Shown one piece after another: positions 11,153 to 22,246 of a DNA stretch of 64,000 nucleotides. Origin of the DNA: Thermothielavioides terrestris NRRL 8126 (taxonomy: Eukaryota > Ascomycota > Sordariomycetes > Sordariales > Chaetomiaceae). The notes beneath the pieces were generated by a model. It was given only the letters and a program-made list of their open reading frames with translations. It ran no database searches and was not told the origin of the DNA. The DNA is taken from positions 806,001-870,000 of the forward strand of contig NC_016461.1 in the NCBI RefSeq assembly GCF_000226115.1. Reading direction: 5' to 3'. The translations under genes and the position numbers were made by a program. Positions within the stretch are counted from its first letter, which is position 1. Each line of letters opens with the position of its first letter.

Positions 11153-11528
11153 CGTTAAAGAGGTCCCGCCAAGACTAATTTCGGAGACTGCCGCGTACAA
11201 GTAATTACAAATCGCCAAGGGTGAGCGAGGCCACTACGACTTCGAACATCAACAATGCAAAATCGCAAGACTTGCAACAACAATAACTTTACGATACCTC
11301 AACCAAATCGAAAAAAAGAAAACGAGGATAACCCGTACTCTAACTATAACCTATATCCTCACCTTAACCTACATCCTAACTAGCGGGGGCTAGTGCCGCC
11401 CTCCGTACCCCCGGCGAACTAACCCTTGGCGATAGTGCAAACCCCGCAGCGATCTTGGCGACGTACTGACGGTGTAAAAACATTGCCGACAATTGGCCGA
11501 AATTAGTCTTGGCGGGACCTCTTTAACG
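11153..11528. mobile_element. 376-bp non-coding element bounded by 32-bp terminal inverted repeats (MITE-like)
   Basis: The left end, 11153-11184, is the exact inverse of the right end, 11497-11528; the terminal sequence begins CGTTAAAGAGGTCCCGCC and ends ACTAATTTCGG. The interior has no ORF and is strongly depleted in G on the plus strand between about 11255 and 11395. A 30-bp copy of the same terminus, followed by recognisable subterminal sequence, occurs again at 24118-24180, showing that this is a dispersed repeat and not a local hairpin. No clear target-site duplication is visible, although a CG or TA step could be one. The size and absence of coding capacity suggest a miniature inverted-repeat transposable element; the family is unknown to me. 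Confidence 0.75.
11328..11381 (+). repeat. Degenerate telomere-like hexamer array (CTAACC-related)
   Basis: Read in steps of six from 11328, the sequence gives ATAACC, CGTACT, CTAACT, ATAACC, TATATC, CTCACC, TTAACC, TACATC and CTAACT. Six of nine units are one substitution away from CTAACC, a permutation of the CCCTAA telomere C-strand used by most filamentous fungi. The array lies inside the inverted-repeat element. Confidence 0.5.
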
Positions 11529-14455
11529 TCTACCGTTGATGGACTTGGTATGGACCCGGAAGAGACGTCGCTTACGTTCGAGGAGCCAGGCGGTGACTCT
11601 ATTAGGTAGGTACCTTAGGTACGCAATATCCGTCCAGAAGCTGCCAAGCAAACTCTGGCAGGGTGAGACTAGCATCAGTGGATGTACTGCGAGATACGGG
11701 GTACAGTACAGTTCAATCCTTGTTTGTTTGTTAGTTCGGTTCCTGCCCCCACTTTTTGACAGGGGCCCACAGCCAACCAAACTCGGCCTTTTTTACCCAC
11801 TTCCTCATCGCTCTCTAGAATCCAAGTTCGACTGAAGCACGTTTGATATGGATGAAGCAGTGTATTGAACGCCATTTTCCTACTTAACTCACTGGTCAGA
11901 CACCGAAGGAAGCTGTATTGTATGTAGAGGCGATAGTGTGCCCTCTGACTTCCTGTTGCGGTTGGTCTATTTCGTGCCAAGACGGCTAGGCAGGTACCTG
12001 TAATTTAGAGCCTTGTCGTGATCCACCATAAGTACCAAGCTAACGAACAAACAAGGGGGGCATTGTACGGCCTCCGGGTATCGAGAGCCGTTAGGGACCT
12101 GAATGTTCCAAGGCTGAAGGCGGTTGCCGCTGGGCGTAGAACCATTTCGCGGCATCAGAGCGCTGAGAACTGATCAAAATGATCAACAACTGAAGAAGAA
12201 TTAGCCGAATGTCAGGTTCCGCAGTTCGGCCCACCGCTAGACGCCAATCAACTTTTGCCTAGGCCTTCTTGAGGGTTCGTCAGGGCGCAAGCAGAATGCA
12301 GCCGTGTGGAATTCAAGCATTCATGCATCTGGCAACGCCGCTGCATTGCTTTGATACCTACCTGCTATCAACGGGGCGAGGCAAGAACGGAAAACGAGAG
12401 GAGCGTCAGTCGCAGCGAATGTCTGGACTTCCTCTCTGGCTGGCGCAAGACCACGGTTGCTGGATTGAAAAGCGGTGTCCCATCCATCACGGAAGGCACG
12501 AATGTACACCGTCGGCCTCTCTGATGCCCCACTGCCCTCGTTGTTGCCAAGTCTCCTCCCAGCAACCGGCCGCGACAATGTTACGGGCGGCTGGTCTGGC
12601 AATCGAGAGGGCTGCGCTTCGGCCGCCGTCGCTCATCGCGTAGATCATCTAGCTGTCTTCTCGTGTAGCGTGTCAGGAGCTTCCTCCAAAGCCTCGGTGA
12701 GCGAAGTGTTAACCCGCTACTTCACGGGGATGATGGGAAATCGAACGCGATGTCCCCAGCGATGCGCCGGCCAAAGTGGAGCCGCGCTGCTGAAGATCCT
12801 GAGCCACCGCTGGCACACCGATACTTCTCGCCGCCACCTCCCCCTTTTTTCCGCTGGGCAGCCGGTTCCGGATTGGATCTCGCCGACCGTGGCTCCGGAG
12901 TTCTGCCGGGTGTGTGTGGGAACGCGAGCCCTTTGACAGATAGTGAAAAGGCTGTAATGGACATGCTTACGGTCTATGTAATCCGAACTGTCATTACCAT
13001 CTTGCAGCCACTGGAAGGCCGAGGGACGCTGCTTCTTTCAGGGTGCGTTGGCGGGACGCCGTCATGTGGACAGCCGACTGCCAAAACGGAAGGCTAACGG
13101 ACAAAGCGCGGATTGGACAATCGGTGGATCCTTGATTGATTACGTCCAAATAGCATCGTGGGAACCAAATTTTAAAGAAGTGGAGCTGTGGGTACCGGTA
13201 GTGGTTCTGGCGAGTACCTTATCCGCCGACCGCGATGCACGCAGGTACACTGCACCAGGGCTTAGGATGTGGACCATTATGCGCCGTGGTCAGTCTCTGG
13301 GACGCGGTCTCAAATTGCAGGAACTCCCACGCCCCGCGGGCCCAGGGGGAAAGACACCCAGTGTGCTTTTGTAAGAAGAAAATAGAAACAGAAAACGGCG
13401 GCGCTGGTCTCAACTAGATGCTGAAAGAGGCGGTCACTTCTGGAAATTAAGCGTGGACAGCGGCGGTCAACGCGACGCAGCACCAACCGAGCTTTGAGGC
13501 ACGTCGTACCAGACCTGGCCAGTGCGCCTCCAGGGGTTAACTTAACTGAACTCGGCACGGTCATCGGCGGGGACCGCATCTGGAGTGACTTTTGCTCCCC
13601 GTCACCCAAGCAGGGCGTTGCCTGTCGCCATGTCGATCAGGCTTTCCAGGTTACCCTCCCCAATCCGCATGTCCCAGGGAGCTGCAGCTGTTGTGGGGCA
13701 TACAGTATCTCGTCGCGCACGGGATTGTTAGCGCGCGAATGGGCCTGTGGGCTGCAGCAAGCGAAAGGGACAGCCGGATCCCTGTCCAAAACGGCCTGGA
13801 GCAATCTCGTGTTTCTCCCAGCAGCTCGAAGCTTGGCTTGGCCCCATTGACGAGCAAGCCGTTGCGGCGCCCCCTTTGTCTGCTCAACGAGGGCCACCCA
13901 GTTGTCGCACTGGCTGCGCCTTTCCGCGACGGTGATTGGAAGCTCCGTCCGTTCGCCTCGGCGCACAGGGCTTGCTTCCGTTTCGGGGGCACCAGCAGGA
14001 GCCCCGGGCCAGCCAGTCAGAGCTCGAGTGAGGGCAGGAGGGCCTGGCGCTGCTGCCCGGGGTCGGCTGCCAAGCGCGGTCGCAGCTGGCCTGATGCCTG
14101 TTGTTTTCGAGGTGCCGTTCCCTTTGCTGCTCTGTCGCGCAAGCAGATCAAGCGGTCCGTGACCAAACCGTGACCTGCCCTGTGCCGAAATAAGTACCCC
14201 CCAGCTCGCCATCACGCGGCAGCGCCTTTCCATTTCCCGCTTTCTCTCGGCCCTTCCTCTGCTCCCACACATCTCGTTGTTGCGAGCTTTGTGCGATACC
14301 CCCAGATCCAGTGCAGGCCACGCCGCGATAATTAATCCGTCACATCAAGGCTCCTGCTTTTCTTGCTCTCTATCTTCTCAGTGATACCCAATACCCATTT
14401 TCTTTTTTTCTTGAGATACCCTGCTTTGCAAGCAAATCCCCCCCCAATTCCCACA
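11529..14455. other. Gene-poor region upstream of the PH-domain gene
   Basis: No supportable gene. A second GTAC palindrome (GTACCTTAGGTAC) lies at 11610-11622. From about 14220 the plus strand becomes pyrimidine-rich (CT tracts before the ATG at 14456), typical of a highly expressed fungal promoter and leader. Overlapping frames on both strands at 13.5-14.3 kb are rejected as coding. Confidence 0.5.
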
Positions 14456-16476
14456 ATGGCCGACACACAGAAGCCCGCCGAGGTGCCCCAGGAGACGCCT
14501 GCCGCCGAGCCCGTCGCCGAGACGAAGCCCGCCGAGACTGCGCCCGCCGAGACCACCGAGGCTGCCGCTGCTGAAGCTGCTGCCCCGGCCGCCGAGGCCA
14601 CTGAGGCGCCCGCGACCGAGACCGCGGCTGCCGAGCCGGCCGCTGAGCAAGCTGCCGCTGCCGCTCCGGCCGAGGAGGCCAAGAAGGAGGAGGCCAAGCC
14701 CATTGAGGAGGGACACCTCGAGCACAAGGGCCAGGGCGCCAACTTCCCCAAGTACGTTATTGCTTCGTGTCGCTTAGGTGGATCGCGTGCTGACGCTTGC
14801 GAAGGAACCTCATCTACTCCAAGCAGCTCTTCTGGTTCGGCTCTGAGCCGGTTGACCTCAAGGCCATCAGCTCGTTCAAGGCCGACAAGGTCACCGAGGT
14901 TGCCCACCATATCACCTCATGGGCCGCCGAGACTGGCAAGGGTCTCCTCTTCTACAGCGAGAAGGGCGACAAGACCGCCCCGCATGGTGTCATCCACCTT
15001 GTGAGTCACCCGACATGTGCAGGTTTGATCCTTGAACTGACCCGTTTGTCCAGGCTGATGCTTCGGAGCCCACCGTCGAAGGCTCCAACAAGTTCCACTT
15101 CACCGCCAAGGGCCACAAGCACAGCTTCAAGGCCTCCAGTGCTGCTGAGCGTGACAACTGGGTTGCGCAGCTGAAGGCCAAGATTGCCGAGGCCAAGGAG
15201 CTCGCTGCCACCGTGACCGAGTCCGAGACTTACAAGAAGACCCTGGCGAGCCTGAAGCCCGCTCCCGTCAAGAAGGAGGAGAAGGCTCCCGCTGCTACCG
15301 AGGCTCCCGCCACCGAGGAGGCTGCCGCCGCCGAGACGCCCGCCGCCGAGGCTCCCAAGGAAGAGCCTAAGAAGGAGGAGCCGAAGAAGGAGGAGGAGAA
15401 GCCTGAGAAGGAGGAACCCAAGCGCCGCTCCGCCAGCCGCAAGCGCGCCTCCATCTTCGGAAACTTCCTCGGCAAGAAGGAGGAGAAGAAGGCTGCCGAG
15501 CCCGCTGAGGCCAAGGCCACTGAGGCCAAGCCCGCTGAGCCCGAGGCCGCTGCTGCTGAGACGAGCACTGCTGCCGCCGCCGCCGAGGCTCCTGCTGCCG
15601 AGACCGCCGCCGAGCCTGCGGCTGAGTCCGCTCCTGCGGCCACCGAGGCTGCTGCGGAGCCCGAGACCAAGCCTGAGGAGAAGGCTGAGGAGGCCAAGAA
15701 GGAGGAGGACAAGAAGGAGGCCGCTGAGGCCCGCCCTGCTCACACCAAGCGTGCTAGGTAAGCGTCAAATCTGGCCTTGGTCGGTCGAGTGAACATGGGC
15801 TAACAAACTCTTCAGCATCTTCGGCGGCCTGTCCTTCGGCAAGAAGAAGGCTCCGGCTGCTGCTGAGGCTGCGCCTGCCAAGGAGGCTCCTGCCACCACG
15901 GAAGCCGTTGCTGAGACCGCTCCTGTGATTCCCGCCGTTGAGACCACTGAGCCCCTGTCCACCGAGGTTGCTTCTCCTGCCCCCGCCCCCGCCGAGACGG
16001 CGGAGGCCGCCCCGGCCACCAACGGTGAGACCAAGAAGGAGGTCAAGACGGAGAAGCGCAAGAGCAACCTGCCGTTTGCTTTTGGCAAGAAGAAGGAGGG
16101 CTCTACTTCGGACGAGGAATCCGAGAAGCCCAAGTCGCCTTCTGCTTTCTCCAAGCTCCGCGCCACTATCAAGGTACGTATTGATGTGAATGCGTGGATA
16201 CTCGCGTATCAAACCGGTCCGAGACTGACGATGCCCCAGGGTAAGAGCAAGCCTGAGAAGACCGAGAAGGCCGAGGAGAAAGGCGAGGAGAAGGCCGAGG
16301 AGACCCCCGCGGTCCCGGCTGTTCCCGCGACCGAGACAGAGGCCAAGCCCGCCGAGCCCGCCGCCGAGGAGGCTGCCAAGCCCGCCGAGGCTGAGGCGAG
16401 CGCTGCTGCTCCGGCCGCCGAGGAGACTCCCGCCAAGCCAGTCGAGACGACCCCGGCCGTGACTGCCGCTGCTTAG
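14456..16476 (+). CDS. PH-domain protein with long Ala/Glu/Lys/Pro-rich disordered arms (Meu6-like)
   Basis: Exons: 14456-14751, 14805-15000, 15054-15757, 15816-16173 and 16240-16476; all four introns (53-66 nt) have GTACGT, GTGAGT or GTAAGC donors and the frame is continuous, giving 596 residues. The first about 95 residues are a low-complexity Ala/Glu/Pro/Thr arm. Residues about 99-200 form one folded domain (LIYSKQLFWFGSEPVDLKAI, later HKHSFKASSAAERDNWVAQL) that reads as a pleckstrin-homology domain with the C-terminal helix Trp. It resembles the fungal PH domain found in S. pombe Meu6-type proteins. The remaining about 390 residues are acidic and basic repeats (PKKEEPKKEE) punctuated by three FGKKK-containing motifs and RRSASRKRASIFG. 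A phosphoinositide- or membrane-associated scaffold role is inferred; no enzyme motif is visible. The pyrimidine-rich leader and strong codon bias suggest high expression. Confidence 0.87.
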
Positions 16477-18105
16477 GAAGCGACGCGGTATGCCATGTGA
16501 GCCACTGGGATGTCATGATCATGAGCATCGGACCGGATTGGAGATGAAAACCCCACGAAAAAAAATATGGTAATCAAAGCGAATTCGCTCATCAACGCAC
16601 GCCACCACGAGAGGGACGCACCCTCCTTTTTCACGCCTCTACCCTCGGGTTTGGTCGGGATCGGCTCTGCATTTCGAGATACCCTGTCAAGATTGGTTCT
16701 CTGATACCCACGGCTTTTGGTTGCCTGCGAGGACAGCAACGACCGGTGTGGCGCCTGCACGCCGCGGCATCTCGCTTCTGCTACTGCTTGCTTCTGTTTC
16801 TCTGCTTTTCCTGCTCTGCGTCTGCTCGAGCATTTTGCTCGTGCGGTACACGAATCTCGTTACTCTCTCCCGTTTTTTCAGTGCTTTTGATACCCAAAGT
16901 ATACCCCGCCTTATCCTCTCGGCAATGAGAAGGCACAGTCGTTTAGGTTGGCTTTGGGTCTGTCTGTCTGATGAGGAAGAGGATGCGCCGTTGGGGCCGT
17001 GGGGAATTGGTTGACGGGGAGAGGGTGACAACCACATAAAACAACGAAAAAAACTCAAGGTAAAAAAAGAATTGGTGAGGAGTGCGGGGAGGAGGAGGAA
17101 GGGGTTGACGGCAGAATTCATCGGACGGGTGTTCTTGTCCTCGGCCTCGCCATCTAGGGTGGGGGTTTCGAGGGAGGGCCGACCCAAGCAGAAGTCTCTA
17201 ATAGCTAATAATATACCTCTCGCGTGTTGAGTTCGCCTTATATATTTGCGTCCTGTGCTGTTCAGGCGCTCTGGAAATGATGTGTGTGACCTGGGAGCTT
17301 CGGGCTCACATCGCCTTGGCTGTCCTGGTCCTGATCCTCCTGACTTGCGTCCTGAGGTCAGGCCGCCGAAGGGGTTGGTTGGTAGAGTCACCACTTGTTG
17401 TTGTTGGGAGCAGCGTCACAAAGCCCGACGGATATTCAAGCAGGGCAGCAGCAGCAATAGACATTATAGCACTATCACCACATCCATCATACCAGCAGCA
17501 CTTCCACCTTCTTAGCTAGTATAATACCCAGTACATCCTCCTCCTCTCCCTCCTTCCTCCTTGTTCCCTCCACCGCCCGCCGCCTGTTGTGCCACTCACT
17601 GGCGACAGACAGGCCTGGCATCTCCGACGTCTGACGCCCGACTTTCGATTCCCAACTCCCAACTCCCAATTCCGATTTCCGAGAAAACCCACCCCCCTCC
17701 CATCCTGCATAGGTAGGTAGTAAATAAGTCGTGTCGTCGCGACGCGATGCCCAAACAAAGCGGTACCAGATCGCGACAGTGCTCCAGAACGCCGCGCCGC
17801 GCTAAAACGCCGCGCCGCGCTAACTATGCTCCGAGAAATAGCAGGGAAAGAAGATTGCTGCAACTCCTTCCACGAAATTGGGAGAGCCCCATGCGTACAC
17901 CCGTCCGTACACCCGTCCGTACACCCGTCCGCCAGATACCTCCCTCCCATTTCTTTTCATTTCTTTTCCTAGGCAGCTTTTTGTTTGCATCGACTCCAGG
18001 GGCCGGTCGACGGCTAACTAGCTCGTTTCAAAGCAATTTTCTCGCTCCAGCACAGCTGGTTGTTCCCGTCTTTTCTCTCGCGGCGACCGAGGCCAGGAAA
18101 CGGCG
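16477..18105. other. Intergenic region between convergent PH-domain and histidine-kinase genes
   Basis: Over 1.6 kb of 3' flanks without a supportable gene. A 12-bp unit GTACACCCGTCC is repeated three times at about 17894-17930. A GCGCCGCGC-type repeat occurs near 17790-17820. A hydrophobic 80-residue frame at 17277-17519 is too weak to call. Confidence 0.5.
17894..17930 (+). repeat. Three tandem copies of a 12-bp unit
   Basis: Three perfect adjacent copies of GTACACCCGTCC, followed by GCC. No function is apparent. Confidence 0.85.
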
Positions 18106-21100
18106 TCAGGGACTCGGTTCCGCCGCCGTCGTGGTGTACTTGACCACCAGCTCCTCGATCTTGGGTATGAGTTCCGCGATGCGGAACGGTTTCGAGATGA
18201 CGTCGTCCTGCGATCGCGGTCAGCAATGCTCGATTGGAGCACTCTCCCCGAAAACAACAAGGAGGGAGGGGAAAAAAGGTGACTTACAACGCCAGCGGCC
18301 TTGGCGTTCGCGACCTGCTCCGGCCGCGCATACGCCGTGACCGCGATGATGGGGATGTGCTGCGCGATGACGCCCTGGGCCTCGAGCCGGCGGATCTCGC
18401 GCGTGCAGCTGATGCCGTCCATGACGGGCATCTCGAGGTCCATCAGGATCACCGAGATGTTCGCGTTGCCGCCGCAGCCGTCGCCGTAGTGGCGGTCCTC
18501 GGGTGCGGCGGCGTGCTCGTCCCAGAACCGGGAGCGCCGTAGCTGGGCGAGCGCCTCGCCGCCGTGGTTGGCGACGTGCGTGTTGCTCCCGGAGAGCTGC
18601 AGCTGCCGCTGGAGGACCTTCTGGTTCACCAGGTTGTCCTCGACGATCAGGACGTCTATGCGAGGCGGCGGAGGCTGTCTCGGGGGCGATGGCGCTGCTG
18701 CTGCTGCTGGTTGTGGTTGTGTGGGTTCGTTGATCGGCGTGATGGCGGGTTGGGTTGGTGGTGGTAGCGGTTCCATGGGAGTGGTGTGCAAAGGGCATGG
18801 GAAGGTCGCGTAATTGTCTGGGGGGGACGGGGTGCGGACTGGCGAGTGGACTCGGGGGGGAACAGACTTGCGGCCCTTGACGTAGAAGGCAAAGGTGCTG
18901 CCCTGACCCTTTTCGGACTGCACGGCGATCTGGCCACCCTGCAGCTCGGTCAATATCCGACAGATGAAGAGCCCCAAGCCGGAACCGCCGTATTGCACGT
19001 GAGTTCTCGGGCTGGTCTGGCTGAACCTTTGGAACAGGAGCTGCTTCTCGTGGTCGTCCATCCCTGAACCCGTGTCGGTAATGGCGACATGGAGATTGAT
19101 TTTCTCGCCATCGGCCCAATCGGCGTCGTCCCTGATGTCCCCCTGGTCTGGTTGCTGCGCGGGGACGTAAGAGAGCCCCTCTTCGTCTTCCACCACGTCT
19201 TTGGATGCGCCGAGGCTGATGGCGATCGAGCGCGTGGGCCGCCCCTGTGTAAACTTGATAGCGTTCGTCATCAGATTGATGAGGACCTGGCGGAGCCGAG
19301 ACGGATCCAGCTTCACCCAGTCGACGGCGAGGTCTCGGTACGATTGCTCGATGATGAGCTGGCTGTCGATGCCGTTCGTCAGGAGCTCGGTTTCAAACAT
19401 CTTGAGCACATCCTGGACGACCTGGACGGGCTGCACATCGACGGGTGTCACGAGAAGCAGATTCGAATCCAACTTGGACAGGGTGAGGATGTCGTCCACA
19501 ATCCGCTTCTGATGATTTGCGCAAAGCGAGATGATGCTGGCGGCCTCGACGCAGTTATCAATCAACAGATTCAGCGAGCCGGGAGCGTTCGCGGACGGAT
19601 CCTCTCTCTTGTACCGGGTCAGGCCCGAAGAGATCTCGTCGGCGCATTGCAAGATGGCGCTTAGCGGGTTGCGCATTTCGTGGCTGGTGATGTCGATGAA
19701 GTTCTCCTGTTGGCGCTTCAGTTCGACCGCCTCGTCCCGCCGCTGTTTCTGAAAGTCTTCGGCCCATTTCTGCTGCGAGATGTCGGTGATGCAGCCGAAT
19801 ATGCTCTTGAGCCCGCCGGACTCGTCACGCTCGGGGTAGGCGCTCATCAGAGCCCAGACGTCGACCAGCTGGCCGTCCATCAGTTCTCTCGAGCCTTTGA
19901 AACGGAACTCGTGCGTTACCGCCGTCTTCTCCTCCACAACCCGGCGCCAAGCGAGTTCCGCGCCAGGTCGATCCTCATCGCAAATGCTCTGCATCCACGC
20001 GTTCAAGGTGCTGGCGTCCCTCGGGAGCCCAGAGATTCTGTACCACATCTCGTTGCAGTAGTCGATGTGCCCGTGGCCGTCGGCGATGAAGAGGCCGACG
20101 GGGCCGAATTCGGCCATGCGCGTGAAGCGGTATTCGCTTTCGACGGCCTCTTGCGTGCGAAGGTGAAGCTGCAACGAGAGTTCCTGCCGATCGAGGGCGG
20201 CCAGCCGGGCGGCATTCTGCCCGCGCCTGATTTCCTCCTCGAACAGCACGACGGAGGCCAGGGAGGTGGTGAGCTGGAGGGAGAGGAGATTAAGAAACAG
20301 CTGGTAATCTTCATCGTACGGCCGTCTCGGGTTGACGCCCAGGACGATGAATCCGACCACGGCGTCGCCCGCAGTGGTTGGGTGCACCGGAAACACGACG
20401 ACGGTGCGGCACGGATCCCCAAAGCCTCTCCATGAGATTCCCTGGACCAACTCGGTCGGCAGAGTGCCGTCCTCCTCGCTCAGGACGATCGGGCCGGCCG
20501 AGTGCGCCATCGAGTTTCTCATGTGCGGTGCGAATCCTTCGTCGCTCGACCGCAGGTCTATCGACGGAACGGCGCACAGATGGCCGTCGGGGACGCCGAT
20601 GGAGCCTTCGAGCACGACCTGCGGGAGGTGCGCGAGGTTTCCGGAGCTCAGAGAAGACACTTCGCTCTCGGAGTCCTCGCGGACCGAGTAGAGAAGTGCA
20701 AAGGGGACATCCAACTCGTTGTATTCCAGGGCTTTCTGGAGCTGGCGCCAGAAGCCCTTGACGTCGCGGGCCTGTGCTGTCCTGATGCCGATTTCGCGAA
20801 GGGTCAGCATCCTCCGCTCGGCGATCTTCCGCCGCGTATTTTCGAAGGCGGGATTATAGAGAGCCACCACCGTCCCGTCCCGTCCAACAAGCGGGATGAT
20901 GGACCAGCTGAAGAAGGTTTCCTCAGCCGGGCAGTGGCGCGATATGAAGAGAGCGTCGTCGTTCTTCATGGTCGCGTAGCCGCACTCCCGGGCGGCTTCA
21001 AAGACAGGGTGCATCTCGTCCCATATCTCGGGCCATATGTCCTGGTACCGTGATCCCATCAGCCGGGGGTGTTTTTGGCCGGCGAGCGAAATGTAGGCTT

Positions 21101-22058
21101 CGTTATAGATGGCGACGTAGTCTTTGCCCCAATAGAGTGCCGCCGGGTGCGGACTTCCCATGACCATGCTCGACATGATGCGTAGCTCGAGCGGCCAGCC
21201 CTCAACGGGACCCAGTGCGGTGGACGCCCAGTCGATCGATCGGGCGAACCGGTGGTGAGCATCGAGATTCGGATCGTCGATGGGGATCTGCGTCCAGTCG
21301 AATGTCGTCCGCAATTGAGGGGGTGCTAGCACCAGGTCATCGAAGGGTTGCACGACAGTGTCAACTATGGAACCGGCCCTGCTTCGCGGCTCGGACTGGG
21401 CACGGATGTGCGACTGACTGGCCGCTCCGAAGTAGTCGCTGCGCTCCCGCAATGCCTCTAGTCGCCTCCCTGTCCAAGGTTCGCTCGATCCCAGATCGGT
21501 CGCGGGGGAGGGGAGTGGTGCTGGGCTTGCCGCGCCCGGGGCTACGGTCTGGTAGCCGCGGACAACTCGGAAGCGCCTCCGGAGCGTGGAGCACGCCCAG
21601 GGAAACCCGGCGTAAGTGATAGACGAAGCTTCCTGGTTCGAGCTCGGTCCATCATGCAGTAATCTAACCACCCATGCTTTGAATTTCGAAAAGTCTGAGT
21701 TGTGGCCCGGCTCTGCCGCGTCCACCTGCAGCAGTTTCAGGAGAGCAGGCGCTGATCTCAACGCGGGGTTGACGTACACAAGCTGCAGGGACGCGGCGGC
21801 GAAGTTTGCCCGGTCGTTGAGGTCGACGACGAAGGTCGGCCTTTCGTCTTGCTCCAGAAGCTCGACCACCCCTATCCCTTGAAGCAGCTGGATGGTGGAT
21901 GGCTGCGACCAAATGTCGCGGCTGCAGGATAAGCTAGACAGCTCGGCCGACGACCGGCTTCCTGGGGTGCCCAAAGACCTCGCTGGACTCGTTGTGCTGA
22001 CCAGCCCTTTCGGCAAGCGGAGAGTCGTAACTCCTTCGAGACGCTTGTGCCCAGGCAT
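18106..22058 (-). CDS. Hybrid histidine kinase with PAS sensor domains and C-terminal receiver
   Basis: A two-component phosphorelay sensor of 1290 residues. Exon 1 is 22058-18288, intron 18287-18208 (80 nt, GTAAGT...CGCAG) and exon 2 is 18207-18106, which completes the receiver with SKPF and its last helix. Order of domains: variable N-terminus; PAS-like region around residues 260-370 (ALYWGKDYVAIYNEAYISLA); a GAF-like middle; a second PAS around 640-760 (FGPVGLFIADGHGHIDYCNE); H-box FIDITSHEMRNPLSAI with His793; N-box LINLMTNAIKFT; G-boxes DTGSGM and GSGLGLFI; a Pro-rich linker; receiver with EDN and phospho-acceptor Asp1207 in ILMDLEMPVMDG. All catalytic elements look intact. No transmembrane segment is evident, so it is probably cytosolic. 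It should pass phosphate to the Ypd1-type carrier and on to Skn7/Ssk1-type regulators. The stimulus and the class of fungal kinase are not determinable here. Confidence 0.92.
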
Positions 22059-22246
22059 TATGGACGAGGCGATCCCCAGGGCGGAGAACCTGGGGGGGGG
22101 GGGGGGGGGGTGGATGAGCAGTCGGCCTGGCGAGCTCGGGAAGAATATAAGGACGATGTCACAGCGGCCTGACAGGAAACAACCTGGCCGAGGAGCTGGA
22201 GCGAGTCGATTCCGGAGATTTCGGGCGCTAGCGAGCGGCCTACCAA
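22058..22246 (-). promoter_or_regulatory. Upstream ORF containing a C19 tract; stop overlaps the kinase start (TAATG)
   Basis: An ATG at 22246 opens a 62-codon frame that crosses the homopolymer and ends at TAA 22060-22058, sharing its last base with the kinase ATG. If transcribed, it is a translational control element by position, possibly allowing termination-reinitiation. It is not in the kinase frame with the tract at 19 nt. Confidence 0.4.
22092..22110. repeat. 19-nt G homopolymer (poly-C on the kinase strand)
   Basis: An uninterrupted run of 19 G residues, 34 bp upstream of the kinase start codon. Runs this long are prone to slippage in replication and to sequencing error. Confidence 0.9.

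Noticed and set aside
13592..14272. Overlapping frames of about 190-210 codons on both strands
   Set aside because: They mirror each other on opposite strands in GC-rich promoter DNA; neither shows coding bias or recognisable motifs.
16687..17394. 235-codon minus-strand frame downstream of the PH-domain gene
   Set aside because: No third-position bias or family resemblance; Ser/Arg-rich composition typical of chance frames in GC-rich DNA.
17277..17519. 80-codon plus-strand frame with one hydrophobic segment
   Set aside because: A single hydrophobic run in 3'-flanking DNA; no start context, bias or homologue recognised.
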